Below, piece after piece: positions 33,859 to 42,965 of a stretch of 64,000 nucleotides of DNA (position 1 is the first letter of the stretch; each line of letters opens with the position of its first letter). Both the position numbers and the translations under genes were made by a program. The notes beneath the pieces were generated by a model. It searched no databases. It saw nothing but the letters and a program-made list of their open reading frames with translations, and was not told the DNA's origin. The DNA lies in assembly GCF_000383615.1 (NCBI RefSeq), contig NZ_KB911593.1, positions 167,198 through 231,197 on the forward strand. Direction: 5' to 3'. Source of the DNA: Streptomyces canus 299MFChir4.1 (GTDB lineage: Bacteria; Actinomycetota; Actinomycetes; Streptomycetales; Streptomycetaceae).

Positions 33859-33885
33859 AGGGGCCCTCCACACCGGAGGGCCCCT
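33859..33885. terminator. bidirectional hairpin terminator
   Basis: AGGGGCCCTCC and GGAGGGCCCCT, 11-base arms with 5-base loop, followed by TCTTCC. It lies between the convergent DUF2637 and lysS genes. Confidence 0.8.
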
Positions 33886-33900
33886 CTTCCGTACCGCCTG

Positions 33901-35649
33901 TTACTCCCCGAGCAGCGCCCGGACCCGCTCCTGACCGACGGCCAGCAGCAGCGTGGGCAGCCGGGGCCCGGTGTCCCGGGAGACCAGCAGCCGGTACAGC
34001 AGGGCGAAGAACGTCCGCTGGGCGGTCTTGATCTCGGCCGGCAGCTCCTTGGGCGTGGCGTCCGCGGAGAACCCGGCCTGCACCTTGGGCACGCCGTACA
34101 CGAGGTGGGTGAGCCCGTCGAGCGACCAGTTCGAGGCGAGACCGTCCAGGAGCAGCCGCAGCGACTGCTGGGAGGCCTCGTCGAGGGACTTCAGCAGTTC
34201 GGCGTCGGGTTCGTCCCGCACGATGGTCCGCTGGTCGGCGGGCACCTGGGTGTTGATCCAGGCCTCGGCCTTGTCGTAGCGGGGCCTGGCCTCGTCCAGC
34301 GCCGACAGCGGGTTGTCGGGGTCGAGCTCGCTGAGGATCCGCAGCGCCTGGTCCTCGTGCCCGGCGGTGATGTCGGCGACGGAGGCGAGCGTCCGGTACG
34401 GCAGCACGCGCGCCGTCCGGGGCAGCTCGGCGTCGGCCGTGCCCACCGCGCGGGAGTGCGCGGCCACGTCGCCCGGCAGCGCGGAGCCGTCGGCGACCTT
34501 GGCGTCCAGCTTGTCCCACTCGTCGTAGAGCCGCTGGATCTCCTGGTCGAAGGCGATCTTGAAGGACTGGTTCGGCCGGCGGCGGGCGTAGAGCCACCGC
34601 AGGAGCTGCGGCTCCATGATCTTCAGGGCGTCACCCGGCGTGGGCACCCCGCCCTTCGACGACGACATCTTCGCCATGCCGGAGATCCCGACGAAGGCGT
34701 ACATGGGCCCGATCGGCTGCTTTCCGCCGAAGATCCCGACGATCTGCCCGCCGACCTGGAAGGAGGACCCCGGGGACGAGTGGTCGACCCCGCTGGGCTC
34801 GAAGACGACACCCTCGTAGGCCCAGCGCATCGGCCAGTCGACCTTCCAGACCAGCTTGCCGCGGTTGAACTCGTTCAGCCGGACGGTCTCGGAGAACCCG
34901 CAGGCGTTGCAGGTGTACGACAGCTCGGTCGTGGCGTCGTCGTAGGAGGTGACGGTGGTGAGGTCCTTCTCGCAGTTGCCGCAGTAGGGCTTGTACGGGA
35001 AGTACCCGGCGGAGCCGGAGGACCCGTCGTCCTCGGCGGCGGCGCCCGACCCTTCGGCGGCCTCGACCTCGGCCTCGTCGAGGGGCTTCTGCTGCTGCTT
35101 CTTCGCAGCGGCGGGAGCCTTCTTGGTCCGGTACTGGTCGAGGATCGCGTCGATGTCCCCGCGGTGCGCCATCGCGTGCAGGATCTGCTCGCGGTAGACG
35201 CCCGAGGTGTACTGCGCGGTCTGGCTGATCCCGTCGAACTCGACGCCGAGCTCGGCGAGCGCGTCGACCATGGCGGCCTTGAAGTGCTCGGCCCAGTTCG
35301 GGTGGGCGGACCCCTTCGGCGCGGGCACCGACGTCAGCGGCTTGCCGATGTGCTCGGCCCACGACTCGTCGACGCCGGGGACCCCGGCCGGCACCTTCCG
35401 GTACCGGTCGTAGTCGTCCCAGGAGATGAGATGCCGCACCTGATGTCCCCGCCGCCGGATCTCGTCGGCGACGAGGTGCGGGGTCATGACCTCGCGCAGG
35501 TTCCCGAGGTGGATCGGTCCCGAGGGCGACAGCCCGGACGCGACGACGACCGGTTTGCCCGGGGCCCGACGCTCCGACTCCTCGATGACCTCATCCGCGA
35601 AACGGGAGACCCAGTCGGTGGTCTCAGCGCTCTGACCCACGATCGGCAC
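33901..35649 (-). CDS. lysS: lysyl-tRNA synthetase, class I
   Basis: 582 residues. The class I HIGH motif appears as SGPIHLGNLREV (about residue 43), the KMSKS motif as AKMSSSKGGVP (about residue 333), and a zinc-finger-like set CGNCEKD...CNACGF lies between. This is the archaeal-type LysRS-I found in some actinomycetes beside the class II enzyme. An insertion around residues 190-220 (AAKKQQQKPLDEAEVEAAEG) is low complexity. It charges tRNA-Lys. It diverges from argS across 141 bases. Confidence 0.95.
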   Translation of the reverse strand: MPIVGQSAETTDWVSRFADEVIEESERRAPGKPVVVASGLSPSGPIHLGNLREVMTPHLVADEIRRRGHQVRHLISWDDYDRYRKVPAGVPGVDESWAEHIGKPLTSVPAPKGSAHPNWAEHFKAAMVDALAELGVEFDGISQTAQYTSGVYREQILHAMAHRGDIDAILDQYRTKKAPAAAKKQQQKPLDEAEVEAAEGSGAAAEDDGSSGSAGYFPYKPYCGNCEKDLTTVTSYDDATTELSYTCNACGFSETVRLNEFNRGKLVWKVDWPMRWAYEGVVFEPSGVDHSSPGSSFQVGGQIVGIFGGKQPIGPMYAFVGISGMAKMSSSKGGVPTPGDALKIMEPQLLRWLYARRRPNQSFKIAFDQEIQRLYDEWDKLDAKVADGSALPGDVAAHSRAVGTADAELPRTARVLPYRTLASVADITAGHEDQALRILSELDPDNPLSALDEARPRYDKAEAWINTQVPADQRTIVRDEPDAELLKSLDEASQQSLRLLLDGLASNWSLDGLTHLVYGVPKVQAGFSADATPKELPAEIKTAQRTFFALLYRLLVSRDTGPRLPTLLLAVGQERVRALLGE

Positions 35650-35790
35650 GTCCTCTTTGACTGAAGTTACTGAAGCTTGATGGACGCCCCCATTCTCCCA
35701 GACGGTCCCGCGCCGGAGAAAACCGCTTTACCCCCCATGGGATACTGACGGTGTCTATCTGATCCCCCGAGGAGAACGGCACCCACTCCC

Positions 35791-37554
35791 ATGGCCCCGG
35801 TCACGTCCCTCAGCGACTCCGTCAACCAGCAGCTCGGCTCCGCGATCTCCGCCACCGTGCCGGAGGCCTCCGCGGACCCACTGCTGCGACGCAGCGACCG
35901 GGCCGACTTCCAGGCGAACGGCATCCTGGCACTCGCCAAGAAGGCCAAGGCGAACCCGCGGGACCTGGCCACGCAGGTGGTGTCGCAGATCGTCACCGGT
36001 GACGTGATCAAGGACGTCGAGGTCTCCGGCCCCGGGTTCCTGAACGTGACGATCACGGACCGGGCGATCACCGAGACCCTGGCCGCGCGTTACGAGGACG
36101 GCGACCGTCTCGGCGTACCGCTCAAGGATGAGCCCGGCACCACGGTGATCGACTACGCCCAGCCGAACGTGGCGAAGGAGATGCACGTCGGGCACCTGCG
36201 CTCCGCGGTGATCGGCGACGCCCTGCGCGGCATGCTCGACTTCACCGGTGAGAAGACGATCGGCCGGCATCACATCGGCGACTGGGGCACCCAGTTCGGC
36301 ATGCTCATCCAGTACCTGATCGAGAACCCGGGCGAGCTGGCCCCCCCGGACGAGGTCGACGGCGAGCAGGCCATGTCGAACCTGAACCGGGTGTACAAGG
36401 CGTCCCGTGTGGTCTTCGACTCCGACGAGGAGTTCAAGGAGCGGGCGCGGAAGCGGGTCGTGGCCCTCCAGTCCGGCGACAAGGAGACCCTCGAACTCTG
36501 GCAGCAGTTCGTGGACGAGTCGAAGGTCTACTTCTACTCGGTCTTCGAGAAGCTGGACATGGAGATCCGCGACGAGGAGATCGTCGGCGAGTCGGCGTAC
36601 AACGAGGGCATGCCCGAGACCGCCCGTCTCCTGGAGGAGATGGGGGTGGCGGTCCGCTCCGAGGGCGCGCTGGTCGTCTTCTTCGACGAGATCCGCGGCA
36701 AGGACGACCAGCCGGTGCCGCTGATCGTGCAGAAGGCGGACGGCGGCTTCGGCTACCCGGCCTCCGACCTGACGGCGATCCGCAACCGTGTCTCCGAGCT
36801 GCACGCGACGACACTGCTGTACGTCGTGGACGTACGCCAGTCGCTCCACTTCAAGATGGTCTTCGAGGCCGCCCGCCGGGCCGGCTGGCTGTCCGACGAC
36901 GTCACCGCGCACAACATGGGCTACGGCACGGTGCTCGGCGCGGACGGCAAGCCGTTCAAGACGCGTGAGGGCGAGACCGTCAAGCTGGAGGACCTGCTGG
37001 ACGAGGCGGTCGAGCGGGCCACCGCGGTCGTGCGCGAGAAGGCCGAGAAGGTGGGCCTGACCGAGGAGGAGATCGTCGAGAACGGGCGGTACGTCGGGAT
37101 CGGCGCCGTGAAGTACGCGGACCTGTCGACGTCGCCGAACCGTGACTACAAGTTCGACCTGGACCAGATGGTCTCGCTCAACGGCGACACGTCCGTGTAC
37201 CTCCAGTACGCGTACGCCCGTATCCAGTCGATCCTGCGCAAGGCGGGCGAGAGCGCCACTCCGACCGCGCACCCGGAGCTCGAACTCGCCCCGGCGGAGC
37301 GGGCGTTGGGCCTTCACCTGGACGCGTTCGGCAACACGGTGTTCGAGTCGGCCGCGGAGTACGCACCGCACAAGCTGGCCGCGTACCTGTACCAGCTGGC
37401 GTCACACCTGACGACGTTCTACGACCAGTGCCCGGTCCTGAAGGCTGACACCCCGGAGCAGACGGAGAACCGTCTGTTCCTGGTCGACCTGACGGCCCGG
37501 ACCCTGCACAAGGGCATGGCGCTGCTGGGGATCAGGACGCCTGAGAAGCTCTGA
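35791..37554 (+). CDS. argS: arginyl-tRNA synthetase
   Basis: 587 residues. N-terminal additional domain (VTSLSDSVNQQLGSAIS...), HIGH region PNVAKEMHVGHLRSAVIGDAL, ArgRS signature YLQYAYARIQSILRK and the C-terminal anticodon-binding domain YLYQLASHLTTFYDQCPVL. There is no canonical KMSKS; FKTREGETVKLEDLL takes its place, as is common in ArgRS. Charges tRNA-Arg in the cytoplasm. Divergent partner lysS. Confidence 0.96.
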   Translation: MAPVTSLSDSVNQQLGSAISATVPEASADPLLRRSDRADFQANGILALAKKAKANPRDLATQVVSQIVTGDVIKDVEVSGPGFLNVTITDRAITETLAARYEDGDRLGVPLKDEPGTTVIDYAQPNVAKEMHVGHLRSAVIGDALRGMLDFTGEKTIGRHHIGDWGTQFGMLIQYLIENPGELAPPDEVDGEQAMSNLNRVYKASRVVFDSDEEFKERARKRVVALQSGDKETLELWQQFVDESKVYFYSVFEKLDMEIRDEEIVGESAYNEGMPETARLLEEMGVAVRSEGALVVFFDEIRGKDDQPVPLIVQKADGGFGYPASDLTAIRNRVSELHATTLLYVVDVRQSLHFKMVFEAARRAGWLSDDVTAHNMGYGTVLGADGKPFKTREGETVKLEDLLDEAVERATAVVREKAEKVGLTEEEIVENGRYVGIGAVKYADLSTSPNRDYKFDLDQMVSLNGDTSVYLQYAYARIQSILRKAGESATPTAHPELELAPAERALGLHLDAFGNTVFESAAEYAPHKLAAYLYQLASHLTTFYDQCPVLKADTPEQTENRLFLVDLTARTLHKGMALLGIRTPEKL

Positions 37555-37582
37555 CCGTCCCCTAGGCGGTGTGGCGCGCGTT

Positions 37583-37984
37583 CTACGGCAACCCGAACTC
37601 GCACCACACCGCCTTTCCCAACTCCCGCTCCCGCACTCCCCACTTGTCGCTCAGCGCGGACACCAGCAACAGCCCCCGGCCGCCCTCGTCCCCGTCGTGC
37701 ACGACATGCGGCACCCCGGTTCCGCTGTCGTGCACCTCGACGAACAGCGCGTGCACCTCGTGGCGCAGGAACAGCCTCAACTGGCGTCCCGGCGGCACCC
37801 CGTGCAACAGCGCGTTCGTCACCAGTTCGCTCACGCAGAGCAGCACGTCGTCCGCCCGCGGGGTCTCCGCGAGCCCCCAGCCGGTCAGGGTCTCGGCCGT
37901 GAAGCGGCGGGCGGCCTGCGCGGATCGGCGTTCCCGGCGGAAGAAGCGCTCACGCAGGAGCGGTAGTCGGATCGTCTCGTTCAC
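37583..37984 (-). CDS. anti-sigma-like ATP-binding protein (HATPase_c_2, AbaA/RsbW type)
   Basis: 133 residues: ARRFTAETLTGWGLAE, VLLCVSELVTNALLHG with the N-box Asn, VEVHDSGTGVPHVV and GGRGLLLVSAL for the G boxes. RsbW-like kinase-fold ATPases act on anti-sigma antagonists or in development. It lies divergently beside an HTH/DUF397 pair, the layout of the Streptomyces abaA/whiJ-type loci. The direct partner is not seen in the window. Confidence 0.88.
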   Translation of the reverse strand: MNETIRLPLLRERFFRRERRSAQAARRFTAETLTGWGLAETPRADDVLLCVSELVTNALLHGVPPGRQLRLFLRHEVHALFVEVHDSGTGVPHVVHDGDEGGRGLLLVSALSDKWGVRERELGKAVWCEFGLP

Positions 37985-38085
37985 GGGACGAGAGTTGCGG
38001 AGAGTGACTACCGTTGATCACTCGGTGAACCCGTACAGATTTTTTGTACGGGCTCGTACCCGGTGACGTACGCGCGCCAAAGGGG

Positions 38086-38922
38086 ATGGACCAATTCATG
38101 AGCGCCAGGAAGCCGCGGCCGAAGAACCTCACGTCCCTGAAGATGCTGGGCAAACAACTCGGCACCGCGCGCCGCGCCGCGGGCCACACCCAGACCGCCC
38201 TCGCCGATCTCGTCCGCGTCGACGAGGAGACCATCGCGTCGATCGAGCAGGGCAGACGGACGCTGAAACCGGACCTGGCCGCGGTGCTGGACGAAGTACT
38301 GGAGACGAAGGGGATGTTGGCGGCGGGGGTGGCCAACCTGCCCGACATCGACCAGTTCCCGATGTGGGCCGAGCTGTACGTCGAGCACGAGCGCGAGGCC
38401 ATCGCCCTGTCCTGGTACGACGCTCTGGTGGTACCAGGGCTGCTCCAGACCGAGCCGTACGCGCACGCGTTGTTGAGCGGGCGTGTCCCGGCGTACGACT
38501 CTGACGAGTTGGAGACGAAGGTCGCGGCGCGTGTCGGCCGCCGGGAGATCCTGCACCGCAAGGTCCCGCCGACGCTGAGCTTCGTCGTCTGGGAGCCCGC
38601 GCTCCTCATGCCGACGGGCGGCCGCGAGACGCACCTGGACCAGTTGCGCTTCCTGCGCGAGTGCGCCGAACTCCCCTGCCTGTCCCTACAGATCCTGCCG
38701 CTGAACCGCTCGTCGCACGCCGGTGACGCAGGCCCCTTCACGCTCCTGGAGACCCCCGACCACCAACACCTCGCGTACACCGAGTCCCAGCGCGGCAGCC
38801 AGTGGGTATCCGACGCAAACGAGGTGTCCATCCTCGCGCGCAAATATGCGATGCTGCGAACTCAGGCCCTCACCATCGAGGACTCCAGACGCCTGTTGGA
38901 CCGTCTGCTAGGAGAGCAATGA
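38086..38922 (+). CDS. XRE-type regulator with DUF5753 domain (WhiJ-like)
   Basis: About 278 residues from ATG 38086; the ATG at 38098 is possible and may fit the AAAGGGG site better. N-terminal helix-turn-helix MLGKQLGTARRAAGHTQTAL ... IASIEQGRRTLKPDLAA; C-terminal DUF5753 with LSWYDALVVPGLLQTEPYAHALL and SLQILPLNRSSHAGDAGPF. The WhiJ group represses development or antibiotic genes with small DUF397 partners. Overlaps the DUF397 gene by 4 bases. Confidence 0.9.
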   Translation: MDQFMSARKPRPKNLTSLKMLGKQLGTARRAAGHTQTALADLVRVDEETIASIEQGRRTLKPDLAAVLDEVLETKGMLAAGVANLPDIDQFPMWAELYVEHEREAIALSWYDALVVPGLLQTEPYAHALLSGRVPAYDSDELETKVAARVGRREILHRKVPPTLSFVVWEPALLMPTGGRETHLDQLRFLRECAELPCLSLQILPLNRSSHAGDAGPFTLLETPDHQHLAYTESQRGSQWVSDANEVSILARKYAMLRTQALTIEDSRRLLDRLLGEQ

Positions 38923-39095
38923 GCACGGCACTTCAGTGGTTCAAGTCGACCTACAGCAGCAGCGAGGGCGGCCAGTGTCTCGAAGTGGCCCTCTGCCCCC
39001 AAGCCATCCACATCCGCGACTCCAAGAACCCCGAGCCCACCCTCCGGGTAACGCCGGCCACCTGGACCGCCTTCACCACCACCCTCAAGCAGTGA
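38919..39095 (+). CDS. DUF397 small protein
   Basis: 58 residues from ATG 38919 (AGGAGAG before it). The pattern WFKSTYSSSEGGQCLEVAL ... IHIRDSKNPEPTLRVTPATWTAF is DUF397. Members bind or modulate the adjacent XRE/DUF5753 regulator (known for WhiJ-like pairs). Translationally coupled to it. Confidence 0.93.
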   Translation: MSTALQWFKSTYSSSEGGQCLEVALCPQAIHIRDSKNPEPTLRVTPATWTAFTTTLKQ

Positions 39096-39131
39096 CCGCC
39101 ATTGTCAGTGGCTCCCCCTACAGTCACTGAC

Positions 39132-39956
39132 ATGGCGACTCTTCCCAACCCGCTGCCCGCCCTGGCGGCAGACCCGAGCGGACGTTCCCTCGGGCTCGGA
39201 CTCCCGCTCGGGAGACTGATCGACGCGACCGAAGACGGCCCGTGGCACGAGCCGTTGCTGTGGCATGCCGAGTACGCGGCGTCCTCCGGCGCCTGGACCG
39301 CGCTGGGCGCCCCGGCCGCGCGAACCGGTCTGCTGCCGGTGCTGATAGAGGTCGGCGGTACGCAAGGCGGCCCGGACGAGTGGGAGTTGATGCCCGGGGA
39401 GATGTCGTACCCCGGTGACCACGACCCCGAGGAACTGCTCGCGGAGTACTGGGCGTACGCGGTCGAGGACCCCGACGACCTCGACGCGACGATCGCCCCC
39501 TACGACGAGACCTGGCCCGGCCTGGCCCCGGCCCCCGAGTCACTTCCCGCCGACCCCGACACCCGTGCCGCCGAGACCGCCGACGCACTGCTCGACGAGG
39601 GGTCTTGGTTCAAGGAGCCGCGTCTCGCCCTGGTCCCGGCCCGCCGCAGCGCGGACATCCCGGCGGCGATCGGCTGGACGGGCCCCCTGAACTACGAGAA
39701 CGACGTGTCCCGCCTCTGCGCGGTCCTCCGCTCCTGGGAGGACCGCTTCGGCATACGCGTCGTCGCGCTCACCTTCGACCAGCTGGTCCTGTCCGTCGCC
39801 GCCCCGCCCACGACGAAGGACGAGGCGGAGGCCGTCGCCGCCGAGCACTTCGCGTTCTGCCCGGACAACATCACCCAGGGGCACCACGAGACCCTGTCCG
39901 AGTACGCCGAACACGCGGTGCTGGGCCAACGCGTCTGGTCCTTCTGGTGGGACTGA
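39132..39956 (+). CDS. DUF4253 domain protein
   Basis: 274 residues from ATG 39132; an ATG ten codons earlier exists. The C-terminal half (VPARRSADIPAAIGW ... VLRSWEDRFGIRVVALTFDQLVLSVAAPP and AEHFAFCPDNI) matches the DUF4253 pattern; the front half is acidic. Soluble, no signal peptide. Role unknown; such proteins are frequent near toxin-immunity genes, and here a T7SS-type toxin set follows 155 bases on. Confidence 0.75.
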   Translation: MATLPNPLPALAADPSGRSLGLGLPLGRLIDATEDGPWHEPLLWHAEYAASSGAWTALGAPAARTGLLPVLIEVGGTQGGPDEWELMPGEMSYPGDHDPEELLAEYWAYAVEDPDDLDATIAPYDETWPGLAPAPESLPADPDTRAAETADALLDEGSWFKEPRLALVPARRSADIPAAIGWTGPLNYENDVSRLCAVLRSWEDRFGIRVVALTFDQLVLSVAAPPTTKDEAEAVAAEHFAFCPDNITQGHHETLSEYAEHAVLGQRVWSFWWD

Positions 39957-40110
39957 CCGGCCCCGGGAAGCACCCGAAGCGAGCAAGGCAAACCAGAGGT
40001 CTCCCATGAGCAAATTCCCTTTCAAGTCGCCTTCACCGATATCGACTCACGGAATCCGTCGCTAAACTCCCTACTCGTTTGCGGTCCTTAACAGGGGGAG
40101 GGCGCTCACC

Positions 40111-40437
40111 ATGCCGGACGGCTTTTCCGTGGACCTCGGCGCGCTACGCAAGGCCGCCTCCGGGATCAGCACCACGCTGGACGCGATGGCCACCAAGAAG
40201 GTGAGTGACATCGACGCTCCCAAGGGCGACTTCGGGCACGACGCGCTGGCCTCCGCGATCGTCGACTTCACCGACCGGTGGAACATCGGCGTCTCGCACC
40301 TGGCCTCCGACGGCGCCGAGGTCTCCGACCGGCTGAACCGCTGCGTCAAGAACTACGAGGCGGCCGAGGACCACATCCAGCTCTCCGCCGAGGGCATGCT
40401 CCGGTCGTCGTCCGGAACAGACCCGGGGGCGTCCTGA
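40111..40437 (+). CDS. small helical T7SS-associated protein (WXG100/EspC-like)
   Basis: 108 residues, mostly helical: VDLGALRKAASGISTTLDAM, FTDRWNIGVSHLASDGAEV and LNRCVKNYEAAEDHI. It has the length and heptad character of ESX/WXG-type or EspC-like secretion partners. Its stop overlaps the toxin gene start by one base (TGATG), so both are co-translated. It is the probable secretion partner or chaperone of the toxin. Confidence 0.75.
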   Translation: MPDGFSVDLGALRKAASGISTTLDAMATKKVSDIDAPKGDFGHDALASAIVDFTDRWNIGVSHLASDGAEVSDRLNRCVKNYEAAEDHIQLSAEGMLRSSSGTDPGAS

Positions 40438-41684
40438 TGGCGCAGCTCGGCGAGACGTCGGATCCTCGCGAGCTCGTCCCCGGCTCACCGGACTCCCTGA
40501 CCACGACCGCGCAGTCCCTGCTCGCCTACGGCGATGTCCTCATCGAGGCCGGCGAAGGACTGGCGAAGGTCGACACCGAGGACGGCTGGCGGGGCCCTGC
40601 CGGCGACGCCTTCCGGGACCGTTTCCACGGCCAGCCCGCCCGATGGACCGAGGCGGGCAACGAGTTCCACACCGCCGCGAACGCCCTGTACGACTACCTG
40701 CACACCCTGCGCGCGGCCCAGCAGCGCGCGGCCGAGGCCATATCGCAGTACGCGCGCGGCGAGACGGCCACCACGAACGCCAAGAACGCCCATGACCGGC
40801 AGGTCGGCGAGGCGCGCGGCAGAGGGGACAACACCCAGATCCCCTTCGACGATCCCGGTGAGGCGGACCGTGCCGCCGCCCGTGCGGCTCTCGACACCGC
40901 TCGCGGCAACGTGGAGACCGCCGGACACACCGCGGCCGCGCTGGTGCGGAAGGCCACCGAGTCCGCCCCGGAGCGCCCGGGGTTCTGGTCCAAGGTCGGC
41001 GACTTCCTCGGTGATGTGGGCGACGGTCTGGTGGACGGCGGCAAGACGGTCGTCAACGACCTCGCCTCCTTCGGCAACGCCATGGTCCAGCACCCCGGCG
41101 ACAGCGCGGCGATGCTCGGCGGCATGCTCCTGGCCGGCGTCAGCGCCGGCGGCGAAGGTCTCGGCGTCGCCCTGGACGCCACCGGGGTCGGTGCCATCGC
41201 CGGGGTACCCCTCAACGTCGTGTCCGCCGCCGGGATCACCGCGGGCGTCGGGCTGGCGGGCGCCGGCGCCGTGGATCTCGCCCAGCACGCCACGAGCGAC
41301 TCCCAGGTCGAACCCCTCCGTATGAACAGCGAGGGCTCGGGCACCGGTGGCTCCTCACAGCAACCGGCGTCCGATCTGATCAAGAACGGCCAGCAGTACA
41401 AGGGCACCGGCGGCCGTGGGGGGAACAACCTGCCGGTGGAGAACGGCCCGAAGGACGGCACCCTCTACAAGACGGACCCGCAGACCGGAAAGGTCACCAA
41501 CTACACGACGTACGACTCCGAGGGCCGTGCGGTGAAGCGGGTGGACCTGGAGGGCCGTCCGCACGGCGGGGTGGACACCCCGCACGTCGTAGAGTACGAG
41601 CGCAACACCAACCCGAAAACCGGCCAGGTCTTCGTGCGGCCGTCGAACGAAGTACGCGCCGCGTTCCCCTGGGAGATCCCGTGA
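40437..41684 (+). CDS. T7SS-type polymorphic toxin with type 24-like C-terminal domain
   Basis: 415 residues. N-terminal WXG/LXG-like helical domain: VDTEDGWRGPAGDAFRDRFHGQP, with the WxG turn, and long helices to about residue 180. A glycine-rich hydrophobic middle (GGMLLAGVSAGGEGLGVAL) follows. The last about 75 residues (GTLYKTDPQTGKVTNYTTYD ... PHGGVDTPHVVEYERN ... VFVRPSNEVRAAFPWEIP) resemble the polymorphic toxin type 24 (Ntox24) domain, a predicted nuclease. It overlaps the next, likely immunity, gene by 4 bases. No secretion machinery lies in the window. Confidence 0.78.
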   Translation: MAQLGETSDPRELVPGSPDSLTTTAQSLLAYGDVLIEAGEGLAKVDTEDGWRGPAGDAFRDRFHGQPARWTEAGNEFHTAANALYDYLHTLRAAQQRAAEAISQYARGETATTNAKNAHDRQVGEARGRGDNTQIPFDDPGEADRAAARAALDTARGNVETAGHTAAALVRKATESAPERPGFWSKVGDFLGDVGDGLVDGGKTVVNDLASFGNAMVQHPGDSAAMLGGMLLAGVSAGGEGLGVALDATGVGAIAGVPLNVVSAAGITAGVGLAGAGAVDLAQHATSDSQVEPLRMNSEGSGTGGSSQQPASDLIKNGQQYKGTGGRGGNNLPVENGPKDGTLYKTDPQTGKVTNYTTYDSEGRAVKRVDLEGRPHGGVDTPHVVEYERNTNPKTGQVFVRPSNEVRAAFPWEIP

Positions 41685-42184
41685 CCAGCAGCAAGCCGTC
41701 GTGGTCCGACCGGAAGCTGCCGGCGTTCTTCACCCGGTGGCGTACGGACTGGAAGGACGAGGACCTCACCCCGGCCAACTACCTCGACTTCGAGGGCGGT
41801 CTGCGGTTCGTTCTGGCCGCGGCCTGGCTGTTCTGCCCGGAAACGGTCGAGTACCGGGGTGGTGTGTTCCTCAAAAGCCGGTTCGGTCAGGAGAATGTCG
41901 ACGACTGGTTCACAAAGCTGGGCGACGACAGGGAACGTGTCGAAGCGGTCACCAACCAGGTCAAGTTGTGGGACACGTTCGTCAACACACCCCTGACGGA
42001 CGACGACCAGCTCGGCGAGGAACTGCCCCAACTCGCGCTGGCCCTGGGGGAATGCTGGCAGGGCGTCCTGTCCGTCCGGTACCCCGACCTGGAGGTCACC
42101 GTCGAGGTGAGCGACGAGGAGGACGGGGCCTACGGTCCGACCGTGACCTTCTGGACCTCCCCGTCCGTCACGCCCTTCGGCTAG
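41681..42184 (+). CDS. probable immunity protein for the type 24-like toxin
   Basis: 167 residues from GTG 41681 (overlap GTGA with the toxin stop). Acidic, soluble, no signal peptide: FEGGLRFVLAAAWLFCPETVEY, DDWFTKLGDDRERVEAV, VEVSDEEDGAYGPTVTFWTS. Not a family I recognise. Assignment as immunity protein rests on position, overlap and acidity. The stop abuts the end of an IS relic. Confidence 0.6.
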   Translation: MTSSKPSWSDRKLPAFFTRWRTDWKDEDLTPANYLDFEGGLRFVLAAAWLFCPETVEYRGGVFLKSRFGQENVDDWFTKLGDDRERVEAVTNQVKLWDTFVNTPLTDDDQLGEELPQLALALGECWQGVLSVRYPDLEVTVEVSDEEDGAYGPTVTFWTSPSVTPFG

Positions 42185-42330
42185 GGCGTTTCGTTCAGAT
42201 CATCGGATCGTTGGTCCGGTGTGTCGTTGACTGACGCGCAGTGGGCGCGGTTGGGCGGTCTCCCCTTCTTGCGGGCCCTGGCCGCATGCTGGTGGGCTCG
42301 CACGGTCGTGGAGTCCACCGGCGGCCGACC
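42184..42330. mobile_element. scrambled relic of an IS5-type transposase
   Basis: Bases 42184-42203 read like an IS5-type terminal GGGCGTTTCGTTCAGATCAT. Then plus-strand VSLTDAQWARL (42221-42253) is the typical N-terminus of such transposases. Directly after, the minus strand (about 42262-42320) reads VDSTTVRAHQHAARARKKG, an internal transposase segment in the wrong orientation. Most of the gene is missing, so the element is dead and rearranged. Confidence 0.7.
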
Positions 42331-42491
42331 ACCGGCCTCCGCGCCACGGAAGATCCTCCGTCCCACCGGAAACCGCCTCCTCTAGGACCTTCAGGAGTCT
42401 TCGGCGGGTTTTCCCCATTTTGCAGGCATAAGCAATGGTGTTCGGGGATCCTGTTGAGGTACTTCTGACAACCACCGTAAGGAGACCCCGA

Positions 42492-42965
42492 GTGCGCCGC
42501 CCGACCCGGAAAGCGTTCGCCGCCCTCATCGCCGCAGCCGGCCTCGCCTTCCCCCTCCTCACCCCCACACCCGCCTCGGCTGCCACCACCACCAGCCGCT
42601 TCGCGAACTACCGCTACGGTGACTGCCTGCGCGAGAGCGACGAAACCGAGCTCAAGGGCGACCGCTGCAACAGCGGACGCGGCAGCATCCTGTGGCACTG
42701 GAACGGCCGCCTCAACACCAGCACCACTCTTAAGAACTACACGTGGGGCCGTTGCCTCGACAGCAATGACCGGGGCGACGTCTACCCCCTGCCCTGTAAC
42801 GGCGGCTCATACCAGAAGTGGCGCACCGTCCAGCCCGCCGCCCGCAGCGCCATCATGCTCCAAAGCGTCGGCACGGGCCGCTGCCTCTACCAGCAGGACA
42901 ACGGCTACTACCGCACTGCCCGCTGCGACCGAGGCGCCCAGAACCAGCGCTTCACCATCGGCTGA
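42492..42965 (+). CDS. secreted ricin-type lectin-like protein
   Basis: 157 residues from GTG 42492 (TAAGGAGAC ribosome site). Signal peptide RKAFAALIAAAGLAFPLL ... ASA. The mature part is one beta-trefoil-like domain with RYGDCLRESDE, WGRCLDSNDRGDVYPLPCNGG, QKWRTVQ and GTGRCLYQQDN...QNQRF, a ricin-B pattern with paired cysteines. A carbohydrate-binding secreted protein. The A/T-richer region just upstream differs from neighbouring DNA. Confidence 0.8.
   Translation: MRRPTRKAFAALIAAAGLAFPLLTPTPASAATTTSRFANYRYGDCLRESDETELKGDRCNSGRGSILWHWNGRLNTSTTLKNYTWGRCLDSNDRGDVYPLPCNGGSYQKWRTVQPAARSAIMLQSVGTGRCLYQQDNGYYRTARCDRGAQNQRFTIG

Noticed and set aside
40111..42184. A complete type VII secretion system around the toxin
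   Set aside because: No EccC-type ATPase, EccB/D/E or mycosin gene is in the window; only cargo-type genes are present.
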